Below are positions 15,804 through 23,880 of a stretch of 35,986 nucleotides of DNA, piece after piece (position 1 is the stretch's first letter; each line of letters starts with the position of its first letter). The notes under the pieces were generated by a model. The model was not told where the DNA came from, made no database searches, and was given only the letters and a program-made list of their open reading frames with translations. Source of the stretch: Planctomycetaceae bacterium UBA6894 (GTDB lineage: Bacteria > Planctomycetota > Planctomycetia > Gemmatales > Gemmataceae); contig DKBS01000141.1 of assembly GCA_002451275.1 (NCBI GenBank), positions 467 to 36,452 of the forward strand. Reading direction: 5' to 3'. The position numbers were made by a program, and so were the translations under genes.

Positions 15804-18800
15804 ATGATGCGGCGGTTTTTTCAGGTGGGAACGCTGGCGATCGGGTTGGTGACGGGATCGGCCCGTTCCGCTCCTGATGTGAAGGACACGCGGCTGGTGA
15901 GCCAGCCTGCGGTGAGTGCGAAAAATATCGCTTTTGTCTATGCCGAGGACCTGTGGATTGCCAATCCGGACGGCACCAACCCGCGCCGTTTAACCAGTGA
16001 CGCAGGCGTGGAATCGAACCCCAGTTTCTCGCCGGATGGCAATTGGATTGCCTTCAGCGCGCAGTATGACGGCAACACCGACGTGTATTTGCTACCGATC
16101 ACGGGCGGGGCACCCAAACGGCTGACCACCCACCCGTCGCCGGACATCGTTCGTGGGTGGGAGCCGGACGGCAGCGCTATCCTGTTCGGTTCCAACCGGC
16201 ACGTTTTCACTAGCCGACACCAGCAACTGTTCACAGTGCCTGTGGCAGGCGGGATGCCGAGCCAGCTACCCATCCCGAACGCCTGGGAGGCGTCGATATC
16301 GCCGGACGGGCAGAGAATCGCCTACTGTCCGCACCGGGATGTGACCGGGCAGTGGAAAAACTACCGGGGCGGAACGCATTCCCGCATCTGGGTGTATGAC
16401 CGGGCCACCCATGCAGTGGAGGAAATCCCGCAACCGGAAGGACGCTGCAACGACCTGGATCCGAACTGGTACGGGGGTAAGTTGGTGTTCCGGTCGGATC
16501 GGGCCGGTGAATACAACCTGTTCGTTTATGATTCGGCCACCAAGGCAGTGACGCAGGTCACGCAGTTTTCAGATTTCCCGGTGCTAGATATCGCGGTCAA
16601 TGGTGGCAGCATCTTGTTCGAGCAGGCGGGTTTCCTGCACCGCTTTGACACGGCAGAGCGCAAGAGCGTCCGGGTGCCGGTCGGTTTGGTAACCGACCTG
16701 GTGGAGGCCCGGTCGCGTTTCGCGAAGGGAAGTAAATACGCCCGAGGCGCCGCGGTTTCCCCCAGTGGAGCGCGGGCAGCCATCGAGTTCCGAGGCGAGA
16801 TCGTCACGGTGCCGGCGGAGAAAGGTGACCCCCGAAACCTGACCAACACGCCCGGAACCCATGAGAGGTCTCCCGCTTGGAGTCCGGACGGAAAGTGGGT
16901 GGCGTATTTCTCGGACGCTTCGGGTAACTACGAACTGCATTTGGCACCCCAAAACGGAAAAGGAGAGACCAGAAAAGTAAAATTGCAGGGAGCGGGCTAT
17001 TACACCAACCTGGTGTTTTCACCCGATTCCACCAAGGCCACCTACAGCGACCAGGCCGATACCCTGTACCTGCTGGATATTCCGACTGGTACCGTGAAAA
17101 AGATTGCCGAATCACCCGATGGGCGGTCGCGGGGCCAAAAGAACAGCAGTTGGTCCAGAGACGGCAAGTGGATCGCCTTCGCCACGGACACGCGGGCGAA
17201 AATCTCCCGCGTGCAGATCTATTCGGTGGCGGAGGGCAAGGTCTATCCGGTGACCGATGGTCTGACCGAGGCGACTGAGCCGGTGTTCGATGCAAGCGGC
17301 AAATATTTGTATTTCGTCGGGTCCACCGAAACGGGATTGAGCAAACACGGATTCATGCAATCCTCGGCGGACAGTCAACGTCCGAAATTCACGCTGAACC
17401 TGGTGGTGCTGCGAAAGGATGTGCCCTCGCCATTCACGCGGGAAAGTGATGAGGAGAAGGGGGACATGCCGGTACCAGGCGGTGCCGGGACCACCCAACC
17501 CACCGGCAGTGCGGCACCTCTGACTGCACCCGCCAACGGTGCCCCGACCCCGGGTGCCAGCGCCCCTGCCGTGAAAAAGGCTATGGAACCGGTGAAGATT
17601 GATTTCGACGGCATTGACCAGCGGATCCTGTCCATACCTATGGCCGCAGGCAATCACTCTAGCCTGCAGGCCGGTGGTCCCGGGCAAATTTATTTCCTCA
17701 CCCGCGCGGAAGCGGTGGGGAGGGGGGCGGCCGGACCAGATGGTGGGGCCATGCTGCGTCGGTATGACCTGGAAAAGCGGAAGGATGAGACCATCCAGTC
17801 GGGGCTGGGTGGATACGCCCTGACGCATGATACGAAGAAAATGATCTACTCGACCCCTGCAGGGACTTGGCACATCGTGCCCAGCGGGCCCGGCGCGCCG
17901 ATCGGTGCGCCTGCAGTCCCCGGGGCCGGCCCGAAGGCACTGAACATCGACGCCATCGAGGTTAAGGTTGATCCGGAACAGGAATGGCGGCAGATCTTCC
18001 ACGAGGCATGGCGGATCAACCGTGACTTCTTTTATGACCCCACGATGCACGGCGCGGATTGGCCAGCCATCGAGAAAAAGTACGAGCAATTCCTGCCGCA
18101 CCTGACCAACAGTGGTGACCTGTACCGAGTGGTCAAGTGGATGTTGAGCGAACTGGCGGTGGGGCATAGCTACCACACCCCCGGGGAGCGTCTTGTGGAG
18201 CGCAAGACCGTGCCGGGCGGGCTTTTGGGCGCCGACTACGAGGTTGCCAACGGCCGGTATCGATTCAAAAAGATCTACGGGGGCCTGAACAACACCGAGG
18301 AACTGCGTTCGCCCCTCACTTCGCCCGGGGTGAATGTGAAGGAGGGCGAGTACCTCCTGGCGGTGCGCGAGGCGAACCTTGCGCCTCCCACTGAGGTTTA
18401 CTCGCTGTTTGAAAACACGGCGGGCAAGGGGATCGAAATCACCGTGGGGCCCAATGCTGATGGCACGGGCAGCCGCACGGTGACCGTGGTGCCCCTGGCC
18501 AACGAATACCCGATCCGCAACCTGGATTGGGTGGAGGGCAACCTGCGGAAGGTGCACAAGGCAACCGGTGGCAAGGTGGCCTACATCTATGTGCCCGACA
18601 CGGCGGCCATGGGGCTCACCTACTTCAAGCGCTACTTCTATCCGCAGATCGACAAGCAGGCGGTGATTGTGGATGAGCGGTCGAACAGCGGTGGCTGGAT
18701 CGCCGACTACTACATCGATCACTTGCGCAAGCCGGCCCTGAGCCGGTGGGCACCCCGCTACGGCACCGACTGGCGCACGCCCAGCGCTGCGATCCATGGC

Positions 18801-19187
18801 CCCGCCGTGATGATCATCGACGAGGGGGCGGGCTCGGGCGGTGACATGCTGCCCTGGATGTTCCGGCAACTGAAACTGGGGCCGCTGGTTGGCAAGCGAA
18901 CCTGGGGTGGCCTGGTGGGTATTGGCAGTTTCCCAGGTTTGATGGACGGGGGTACAGTCACCGCCCCCAACTTCGCCATCTGGACCAAGGACGGGTTTAT
19001 CATCGAGAACGAAGGCGTGCCCCCGGACATCGATGTGGACCAGAAGCCTGCCGATGTGATCGCCGGCAAGGATCCGCAACTCGACAAGGCGATCGAGGTC
19101 ATTTTGGGGGAATTGGCCAAGAACCCAACGAAACCGGATGTAAGGCCGGCTTACCCGAAGCGGACGACGAATCCGGCGGCGAAGTGA
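15804..19187 (+). CDS. Exported tricorn-type protease (beta-propellers, PDZ, S41 peptidase domain)
   Basis: A 1127-residue protein. A signal peptide covers residues 1 to about 24 (MMRRFFQVG…ARSAP). The N-terminal half is beta-propeller with WD40-like/PD40 repeats (NPSFSPDGNWIAFSA, SPAWSPDGKWVAYFS). A Pro/Ala/Gly-rich linker follows at about 558-590. The C-terminal part has a PDZ-like region and an S41 core with H788 in AVGHSYH, S1011 in GAGSGGDMLPW and E1068 in FIIENEGVPPD, matching the tricorn His, Ser and Glu. The residue before H788 is glycine where archaeal tricorn has serine. It probably degrades peptides outside the cytoplasmic membrane. The ATG at 15804 is chosen over the GTG at 15789 because GGGAG precedes it. 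Confidence 0.92.
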   Translation: MMRRFFQVGTLAIGLVTGSARSAPDVKDTRLVSQPAVSAKNIAFVYAEDLWIANPDGTNPRRLTSDAGVESNPSFSPDGNWIAFSAQYDGNTDVYLLPITGGAPKRLTTHPSPDIVRGWEPDGSAILFGSNRHVFTSRHQQLFTVPVAGGMPSQLPIPNAWEASISPDGQRIAYCPHRDVTGQWKNYRGGTHSRIWVYDRATHAVEEIPQPEGRCNDLDPNWYGGKLVFRSDRAGEYNLFVYDSATKAVTQVTQFSDFPVLDIAVNGGSILFEQAGFLHRFDTAERKSVRVPVGLVTDLVEARSRFAKGSKYARGAAVSPSGARAAIEFRGEIVTVPAEKGDPRNLTNTPGTHERSPAWSPDGKWVAYFSDASGNYELHLAPQNGKGETRKVKLQGAGYYTNLVFSPDSTKATYSDQADTLYLLDIPTGTVKKIAESPDGRSRGQKNSSWSRDGKWIAFATDTRAKISRVQIYSVAEGKVYPVTDGLTEATEPVFDASGKYLYFVGSTETGLSKHGFMQSSADSQRPKFTLNLVVLRKDVPSPFTRESDEEKGDMPVPGGAGTTQPTGSAAPLTAPANGAPTPGASAPAVKKAMEPVKIDFDGIDQRILSIPMAAGNHSSLQAGGPGQIYFLTRAEAVGRGAAGPDGGAMLRRYDLEKRKDETIQSGLGGYALTHDTKKMIYSTPAGTWHIVPSGPGAPIGAPAVPGAGPKALNIDAIEVKVDPEQEWRQIFHEAWRINRDFFYDPTMHGADWPAIEKKYEQFLPHLTNSGDLYRVVKWMLSELAVGHSYHTPGERLVERKTVPGGLLGADYEVANGRYRFKKIYGGLNNTEELRSPLTSPGVNVKEGEYLLAVREANLAPPTEVYSLFENTAGKGIEITVGPNADGTGSRTVTVVPLANEYPIRNLDWVEGNLRKVHKATGGKVAYIYVPDTAAMGLTYFKRYFYPQIDKQAVIVDERSNSGGWIADYYIDHLRKPALSRWAPRYGTDWRTPSAAIHGPAVMIIDEGAGSGGDMLPWMFRQLKLGPLVGKRTWGGLVGIGSFPGLMDGGTVTAPNFAIWTKDGFIIENEGVPPDIDVDQKPADVIAGKDPQLDKAIEVILGELAKNPTKPDVRPAYPKRTTNPAAK

Positions 19188-19195
19188 TACCCAGT

Positions 19196-19228
19196 GAAGC
19201 CGGGCGGCCAGCTTGGCCGCCCGGCTTC
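19196..19228. terminator. Perfect 14-bp hairpin after the tricorn gene
   Basis: GAAGCCGGGCGGCC (19196-19209) pairs exactly with GGCCGCCCGGCTTC (19215-19228) around a five-base loop, starting 8 bases after the tricorn stop. No T-run follows on either strand, so it is not a textbook intrinsic terminator, but its position and stability suggest 3'-end formation or protection. Confidence 0.6.
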
Positions 19229-19246
19229 GCTGAACGGGGTGAATGG

Positions 19247-19729
19247 ATGGGACAGTTGGATGTGGCTGTGGTCCAAGGCGACCTGCTCGACCAGCAGGTG
19301 GACGTGATTGTCAACGCCTGGAACAGGAACATCATTCCATGGTGGCTGCTATTGCCCCAGGGGATTTCGGGCGCCATCAAAAAGAGGGGCGGGATCGCTC
19401 CTTTTTGTGAGTTGGCGAAGCATGGGCCGATGCCACTTGGAACCGCTGTGATGACCGGTCCCGGCAAGCTGCCCTTTCGAGCCATTATCCATGTAGCGGG
19501 GATTAATCTACTGTGGAGGTCCACCGAGAAGGCTATACGGGACAGTGCGCGCAACGCGCTGCGACTGGCGGAGGCGGAGGGGTTTGGCTCCATCGCCTTT
19601 CCTGTCATCGGGGCCGGGACCGGGGGGTTTGACCGGGAGAGGGCCCTGGCAATCCTCCTGGATGAGGTCAATCGGACCGGAACGCCGCTGAAAGTGATCG
19701 TGGTGGAGTTTTTCCGCCTGAAAAAATGA
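19247..19729 (+). CDS. Macro domain protein, ADP-ribose binding or hydrolysing
   Basis: A 160-residue stand-alone macro domain. The family motifs are VVQGDLL (8-14), VNAWN (22-26, usually VNAAN), GISGAIKKRGG (39-49), GTAVMTGPGKL and IGAGTGGF (121-128). Such proteins bind ADP-ribose and may remove it from proteins or hydrolyse O-acetyl-ADP-ribose. The longer frame from 19184 runs through the 14-bp hairpin and overlaps the tricorn gene; the ATG at 19247 with GGGGTG upstream and the motif start right after it is preferred. The stop lies directly before the terminator shared with the convergent chitinase gene. Confidence 0.88.
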   Translation: MGQLDVAVVQGDLLDQQVDVIVNAWNRNIIPWWLLLPQGISGAIKKRGGIAPFCELAKHGPMPLGTAVMTGPGKLPFRAIIHVAGINLLWRSTEKAIRDSARNALRLAEAEGFGSIAFPVIGAGTGGFDRERALAILLDEVNRTGTPLKVIVVEFFRLKK

Positions 19730-19758
19730 CGGAGGGGGCGTTCAATAGGCCCCCTCCG
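19721..19758 (-). terminator. Intrinsic terminator of the chitinase gene
   Basis: CGGAGGGGGC (19730-19739) and GCCCCCTCCG (19749-19758) form a perfect 10-bp stem with a nine-base loop. Read on the minus strand, the stem is followed within three bases by six T residues (the A-run at 19721-19726). It lies 7 bases past the chitinase stop. The same hairpin directly follows the macro-domain stop and may act in both directions, though only the minus strand has the T-run. Confidence 0.85.
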
Positions 19759-19765
19759 CATTGCC

Positions 19766-22700
19766 TCACAGCAGCCGGCTGGCAGCGTAACCGGTCAGGG
19801 AGTCTGGGGAACTGGCGTCGCGAATGTCGGCGTCGGCCTCCCAGAACATCATGCCGCCCAGGCCCTTCTCCATGATGAGGTCGATCTTCTTGCCCAGGGA
19901 CTGTTTGTTCTCGAAGGTGCTGAACCAGCCGCCCTCGATGGACGGTGCGTAGACATAGGGGACCTGGGCCGCTTCGTCCCAATACAGCTTGTAGACATCA
20001 GGCTGGTTTTTCAGCTTGCTGGCCAGGTCGGCGTAGTCGATGACGCCCTTTTCCCAGGTACCGGAACCGGCTCCGGTGGAGGGCTGGTACAGGCCGTTGT
20101 TGGTGGAGCCAACGCCTGCCCAGGTGCGGCCGTAAAGCGGGGCGCCCAGGTTCAGTTTGACCGGGTCGATGCCGTCCCTGAGGTACATGTCCACCGTGTA
20201 GCTGATGTTGTACTTGCCATCGAGCCCGGCTGAACGGGAAGGGTCGGCATAGAGCGCCGCCTGGTGGTTGGTGGTGTTTTCCCACGACCCGTGGTAGTCG
20301 TAGGTCATGATATTGATCCAGTCGAGGGTCTTGGCCAGTTCAGCCATCTCGAAGTTGACATATTTGTCATAGCCGGCCGGCGAGGCGATGGAGATCAGCC
20401 ATTGCTTGCCATCGACCGCCTCCTGCAGGTCGAACTGGCGGCGGATCTCCTTGACCAGCAGGGTGTAGTTTTGCTTGTCTTCTGGTCGGTACTTGTTGGA
20501 GTCGAGGCCGCCGCTGACCGGGTATTCCCAATCGAGATCGACACCATCGAATCCATACTTCTTGCAGAAGGCCACACAGGAAGTCGCAAATTTTTCGCGG
20601 GAAGCTGGGGTGAGCGCCACATCGCTGAATTTATCGGACAATGTCCACCCACCGATGGAGATCATCACCTCCAGGTTGGGGTGGGCGTCTTTCAGGCGCT
20701 TGAGCGCCCCGTAGTTGCCGCGGATGGGGGTGTCCCAGGTGTCCGGGCCGAATGGTTTTTCTACGGCGGCCCAACTGTCGAAGATTCCCACTTCCCCGGC
20801 ATCGGTGATTTTGGCGAAGGCGTAATTGACCGTTGTGATCTTGTCCACCGGCAAGTCGGCAACGGTGTAATTGCGACCGTAGATGCCCCATTCGACAAAG
20901 TAGGAGACAACACGTTTCTTCGCCGTGGAGCCGCCGCCGCCTGGATTCGGGGCGGGGGCGGTGTCATCGTTGGTGATGGTTCCCGAAGCGCTGGCGGTGG
21001 CGATGGTGGCACCGGTTGCACCCGAGACCAGCAGTGTGAGGGATTCATTCGCCTCCACCGCGGTGTCGCCATTTACCGTGACGCTGACTACCGCCGAGGT
21101 TTGCCCGGCGGCGATGGTGACCTGCTTGTTCACGAGGGCCTGGTAATCGGACCCGGCGGTGGCGGTGCCATCCGCGGTGTTCACCGTGAAGTTGATGTTG
21201 GTGGAAGCCGTCTGGGACAGGGTCACCTTGAAATTCATTGAGACCGTGCCAGCGTTGCCCTCGGTCACGGTGACATTGGCAACCGAGAGGGAGGGCGTGA
21301 CCGGGGTGGTTGATCCGCCACCCGTGGAAGAGGAGGTGAAGGGTTTGAAGATGCCGGAAAACTCATAGGGGGTTTGCAAAATGCTGGAGGAGAAATTATC
21401 CACATTGGGCAGGACGCCCTTGGGGCTTTGGAGGTCGCGGTTGAGGGACCAGAAGGATAGTTTGCCGATGGCCTTCTGCTGCGCGAAGGCCATGACCTCG
21501 CGAGCCTCCTGCTGGTCGAACACCTCGGTGGTCACATCATTCATGCCGATCATGGGCGTGATACCGACCATGCTCCAAAGCTTGGCATCGGAGTAGCCTG
21601 CGTAGATTTGCTTGAGCTGTCCCTGCAGGCTGGTGGCTGCCTGGATGGCGTAGTCGCCCATTTTTCCAGCGGGGTTGGGAGCGGCAGAATCGCCGTAATC
21701 CATGGCCATGATATTGACGCCACCCAGGCGGACCCCCGCTTTGAAGGCGCTGTTGACCGCGTAGAGCCCGTCAGCGGTGAGGCCGGTGGGAAGGACCGGG
21801 AGGGTGAGCCAGATTTCCAGCGGCTTTCCGGCCTTGAGCATGTCGGCTTGAATTTCTGACAGCACGGCGCTGCGGCGGTCGATGACCGTCTTATTGGCAA
21901 GGGCTCCGCCCTCGATGTCGAAGTCGATCCGTTTCAGGTCGTAGGTGTTGATCACCTGCAGGTAGGCAGCCTTCAGGGCTGCCTTGTCGGTGAGCACCTC
22001 GGCCATTTCCTGGTTGGCTGCGCCGCCAAAGGAGACATTCACATCGCCGCCCAGGGCGCGGATGGAACTGATCTGTGCGCGCATTTTCAGGTCAAAATCC
22101 TGGCCATCGACCTCGTAGGTGGTGAAACCGCCCCATGCCGGTTTGTTGGCGGAGGTGGCGGTGATGAATCCCAGGGAGAGGTAGCGGAGGCCTTGCTCGG
22201 AGGCGACCTTTGCCATGTCCAGGGTGGGCCAGAGCGTGGTGTCGACGTAAGGCGCGAAGACTTGAGCCGGCCAGGTCTTGATACCATCCGCCATCAGGCT
22301 GACGGTCACCTTGGCGGTGCTGGTAAGCCCGGATGGATCGGCAATGGTGTAGGTGAAAGAATCGCTGGAGGTGAAGCTGTTACCCGGGGTGTAGATCACT
22401 GAACCATCGGATTGGACTACCGTGCTTCCATAGTTTCCCTGAGTGGCGCTTTTGACCAAAAGTTTGTCGCCATCGGGGTCGGAATCATTGGCCAGGACGC
22501 TGATGGTGGCCTTGCCTCCGGCAGCCACCACCGCCGTATCGTCCACCGCTGATGGGGCACGGTTGGGAGTGGTGGTTCCACCACCGCCTGTGGAACTGCC
22601 ATTGAGGATGAAATTCACGGGTACCTTGTATTTGGCGCCTGGAGCGCCATTGAAACCGAAGGAGACCGAGGCGCCTGGTGCGATGGAAGCATTCCAGGAT

Positions 22701-23677
22701 TCGGGGCTGATGGTCCAGGATTCTCCCGAACGGCTGGCAACTTTGGCATTCCAGATGGAAGTGACCTGTCCATCGAAGGTCCAGCCCAACTGCCAGGGGT
22801 TCAGCGTGGAGGTGGTGTTGTTGGTGATGGTCACAGTGGCGGTGTAGCCGCTGCCCCAATCGGTGCTGATTTCCAATTTCACCGCGCCACCCGTGGCGGG
22901 TGGAGGGGCTGCGATGTCATCGTTGGTGATAGTACCGGTACCAGTGTCGGCCTTCAGAGTGGCACCCACGGGCGCTGAAAGCTTCAGCGAGAGGGTTTCA
23001 TCCCCTTCGACGGCGGTATCCCCGACAACGGCGACCCTCACGGTCTTCGTCGTTTCCCCAGGAAGGAATGTTAGGGTGCCGCTAGTCCTGGAGTAGTCGG
23101 TCCCCTCCGTGGCGGTGGCTGCGGCCGTGGCGTAGTTGACCGTCACGGTTTGAGTGCTTGCGGCCGACAGGGTGACCACGAAATCCAGGGTGTTGCTCGC
23201 CCCGGGGTTCCCCTCGGCCACTTTAGGGTTGCTGACCGAAAGGGTGGGCAGTGCAGGTGTGGTACTGCCTGAGGACTGCCCGTTCAGCTTGTAGTTAAAG
23301 GGTGGAAGCCGGTCGGTGCCCGGGGCCGCGACAAAACCGAAGGAGACGGAACCCTTGGCGGGAATATCCTTGGCCCATCCGGGGGCAGCCACGAGGTAAT
23401 GGTTGCCCACATGGCTGGCCAGTTGTGCGTCCCACAGCGAACTGATGTTGGAGGCGTAATCAAACTCGAGTTTCCAGTCCGTGACCGGAGTGCTATCTAG
23501 GTTGGTCACCTTCACCGAGGCCTGGTAGCCGCTCACCCAGTCGTTGGTGAGGACGTAATCCACCGTGAAGTTTGCAGGTACCAGCCGGGCCTCCAGAGCC
23601 ATCAAGCCTGGCAGGGCGCGATGGCGGGAAGATGGACGGGCGCGGTTTAAAACATGGATATCATTCCTCAGGTTCAT
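19766..23677 (-). CDS. Secreted multidomain chitinase-like hydrolase: CBM2, Calx-beta, CBM2, cadherin-like, GH18, Calx-beta, GH18
   Basis: A 1303-residue extracellular enzyme. Residues 16-35 hold a planctomycete-type leader ending LEARLVPAN. CBM2-like carbohydrate-binding domains lie at about 36-135 and 266-360 (STDWGSGYTATVTITN). Calx-beta domains lie at about 144-254 and 795-905, each ending TITNDD. A cadherin-like module (VLANDSDPDGD) covers 373-460. The first GH18 domain (about 468-770) has D585, D587 and E589 in RIDFDIEG. The second (about 920-1303) has the full DGVDLDWEYP with E1051 as acid and is ChiA-like. The ATG at 23677 follows a perfect GGAGG eleven bases upstream. Probable substrate is chitin or a related polymer, with CBM2 possibly binding cellulose or chitin. 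Confidence 0.92.
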   Translation of the reverse strand: MNLRNDIHVLNRARPSSRHRALPGLMALEARLVPANFTVDYVLTNDWVSGYQASVKVTNLDSTPVTDWKLEFDYASNISSLWDAQLASHVGNHYLVAAPGWAKDIPAKGSVSFGFVAAPGTDRLPPFNYKLNGQSSGSTTPALPTLSVSNPKVAEGNPGASNTLDFVVTLSAASTQTVTVNYATAAATATEGTDYSRTSGTLTFLPGETTKTVRVAVVGDTAVEGDETLSLKLSAPVGATLKADTGTGTITNDDIAAPPPATGGAVKLEISTDWGSGYTATVTITNNTTSTLNPWQLGWTFDGQVTSIWNAKVASRSGESWTISPESWNASIAPGASVSFGFNGAPGAKYKVPVNFILNGSSTGGGGTTTPNRAPSAVDDTAVVAAGGKATISVLANDSDPDGDKLLVKSATQGNYGSTVVQSDGSVIYTPGNSFTSSDSFTYTIADPSGLTSTAKVTVSLMADGIKTWPAQVFAPYVDTTLWPTLDMAKVASEQGLRYLSLGFITATSANKPAWGGFTTYEVDGQDFDLKMRAQISSIRALGGDVNVSFGGAANQEMAEVLTDKAALKAAYLQVINTYDLKRIDFDIEGGALANKTVIDRRSAVLSEIQADMLKAGKPLEIWLTLPVLPTGLTADGLYAVNSAFKAGVRLGGVNIMAMDYGDSAAPNPAGKMGDYAIQAATSLQGQLKQIYAGYSDAKLWSMVGITPMIGMNDVTTEVFDQQEAREVMAFAQQKAIGKLSFWSLNRDLQSPKGVLPNVDNFSSSILQTPYEFSGIFKPFTSSSTGGGSTTPVTPSLSVANVTVTEGNAGTVSMNFKVTLSQTASTNINFTVNTADGTATAGSDYQALVNKQVTIAAGQTSAVVSVTVNGDTAVEANESLTLLVSGATGATIATASASGTITNDDTAPAPNPGGGGSTAKKRVVSYFVEWGIYGRNYTVADLPVDKITTVNYAFAKITDAGEVGIFDSWAAVEKPFGPDTWDTPIRGNYGALKRLKDAHPNLEVMISIGGWTLSDKFSDVALTPASREKFATSCVAFCKKYGFDGVDLDWEYPVSGGLDSNKYRPEDKQNYTLLVKEIRRQFDLQEAVDGKQWLISIASPAGYDKYVNFEMAELAKTLDWINIMTYDYHGSWENTTNHQAALYADPSRSAGLDGKYNISYTVDMYLRDGIDPVKLNLGAPLYGRTWAGVGSTNNGLYQPSTGAGSGTWEKGVIDYADLASKLKNQPDVYKLYWDEAAQVPYVYAPSIEGGWFSTFENKQSLGKKIDLIMEKGLGGMMFWEADADIRDASSPDSLTGYAASRLL

Positions 23678-23721
23678 GGTGTTCCTCCGGGATTGGGCGA
23701 GAGAGATGATATAATCAATTA

Positions 23722-23755
23722 GCATCAACTGAATTAACTTGATATTAGTTGATGC
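23722..23755. promoter_or_regulatory. Inverted repeat at the predicted transcription start of the chitinase gene
   Basis: GCATCAACT (23722-23730) and AGTTGATGC (23747-23755) are a perfect 9-bp inverted repeat around a 16-base AT-rich spacer. The right arm begins about where transcription from the promoter at 23763-23792 should start. It may be a repressor operator or a 5' stem-loop of the mRNA. Arm centres are 25 bases apart. Confidence 0.5.
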
Positions 23756-23762
23756 CTTAAGA

Positions 23763-23792
23763 AATCTAGTTCACGATTTCAGGGAAAGTCAA
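23763..23792 (-). promoter_or_regulatory. Sigma-70-type promoter for the chitinase gene
   Basis: On the minus strand TTGACT (23787-23792) and TAGATT (23763-23768) are separated by 18 bases. The region is strongly AT-rich compared with the rest of the window. The expected start is near 23756, giving a leader of about 79 bases that contains the inverted repeat and the GGAGG site. Confidence 0.55.
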
Positions 23793-23831
23793 ATATGAAA
23801 GTGAAAATAATTTAAGAATTAAAATGCATGA

Positions 23832-23861
23832 CTGGGCCGCCTGTGAAAGGGGCGCTCCCAG
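23832..23861 (-). terminator. Probable terminator after the peptidase operon
   Basis: CTGGG (23832-23836) pairs with CCCAG (23857-23861), and inside it CGCC (23838-23841) pairs with GGCG (23851-23854), with small bulges. On the minus strand it lies 19 bases after the peptidase stop and is followed by a T-rich stretch (TGCATTTTAATTCTT). Confidence 0.45.
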
Positions 23862-23880
23862 GTATGAAAGCCGGATCTTT

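Noticed and set aside
17112..19079. A 655-codon open frame antisense to the tricorn gene
   Set aside because: Low-complexity composition and full overlap with the S41 catalytic part on the other strand.
21270..23280. Repeated Gly/Ser/Thr and TITNDD-like stretches as DNA repeats
   Set aside because: These are protein-level repeats of the Calx-beta domains and linkers; the nucleotide sequences have diverged.
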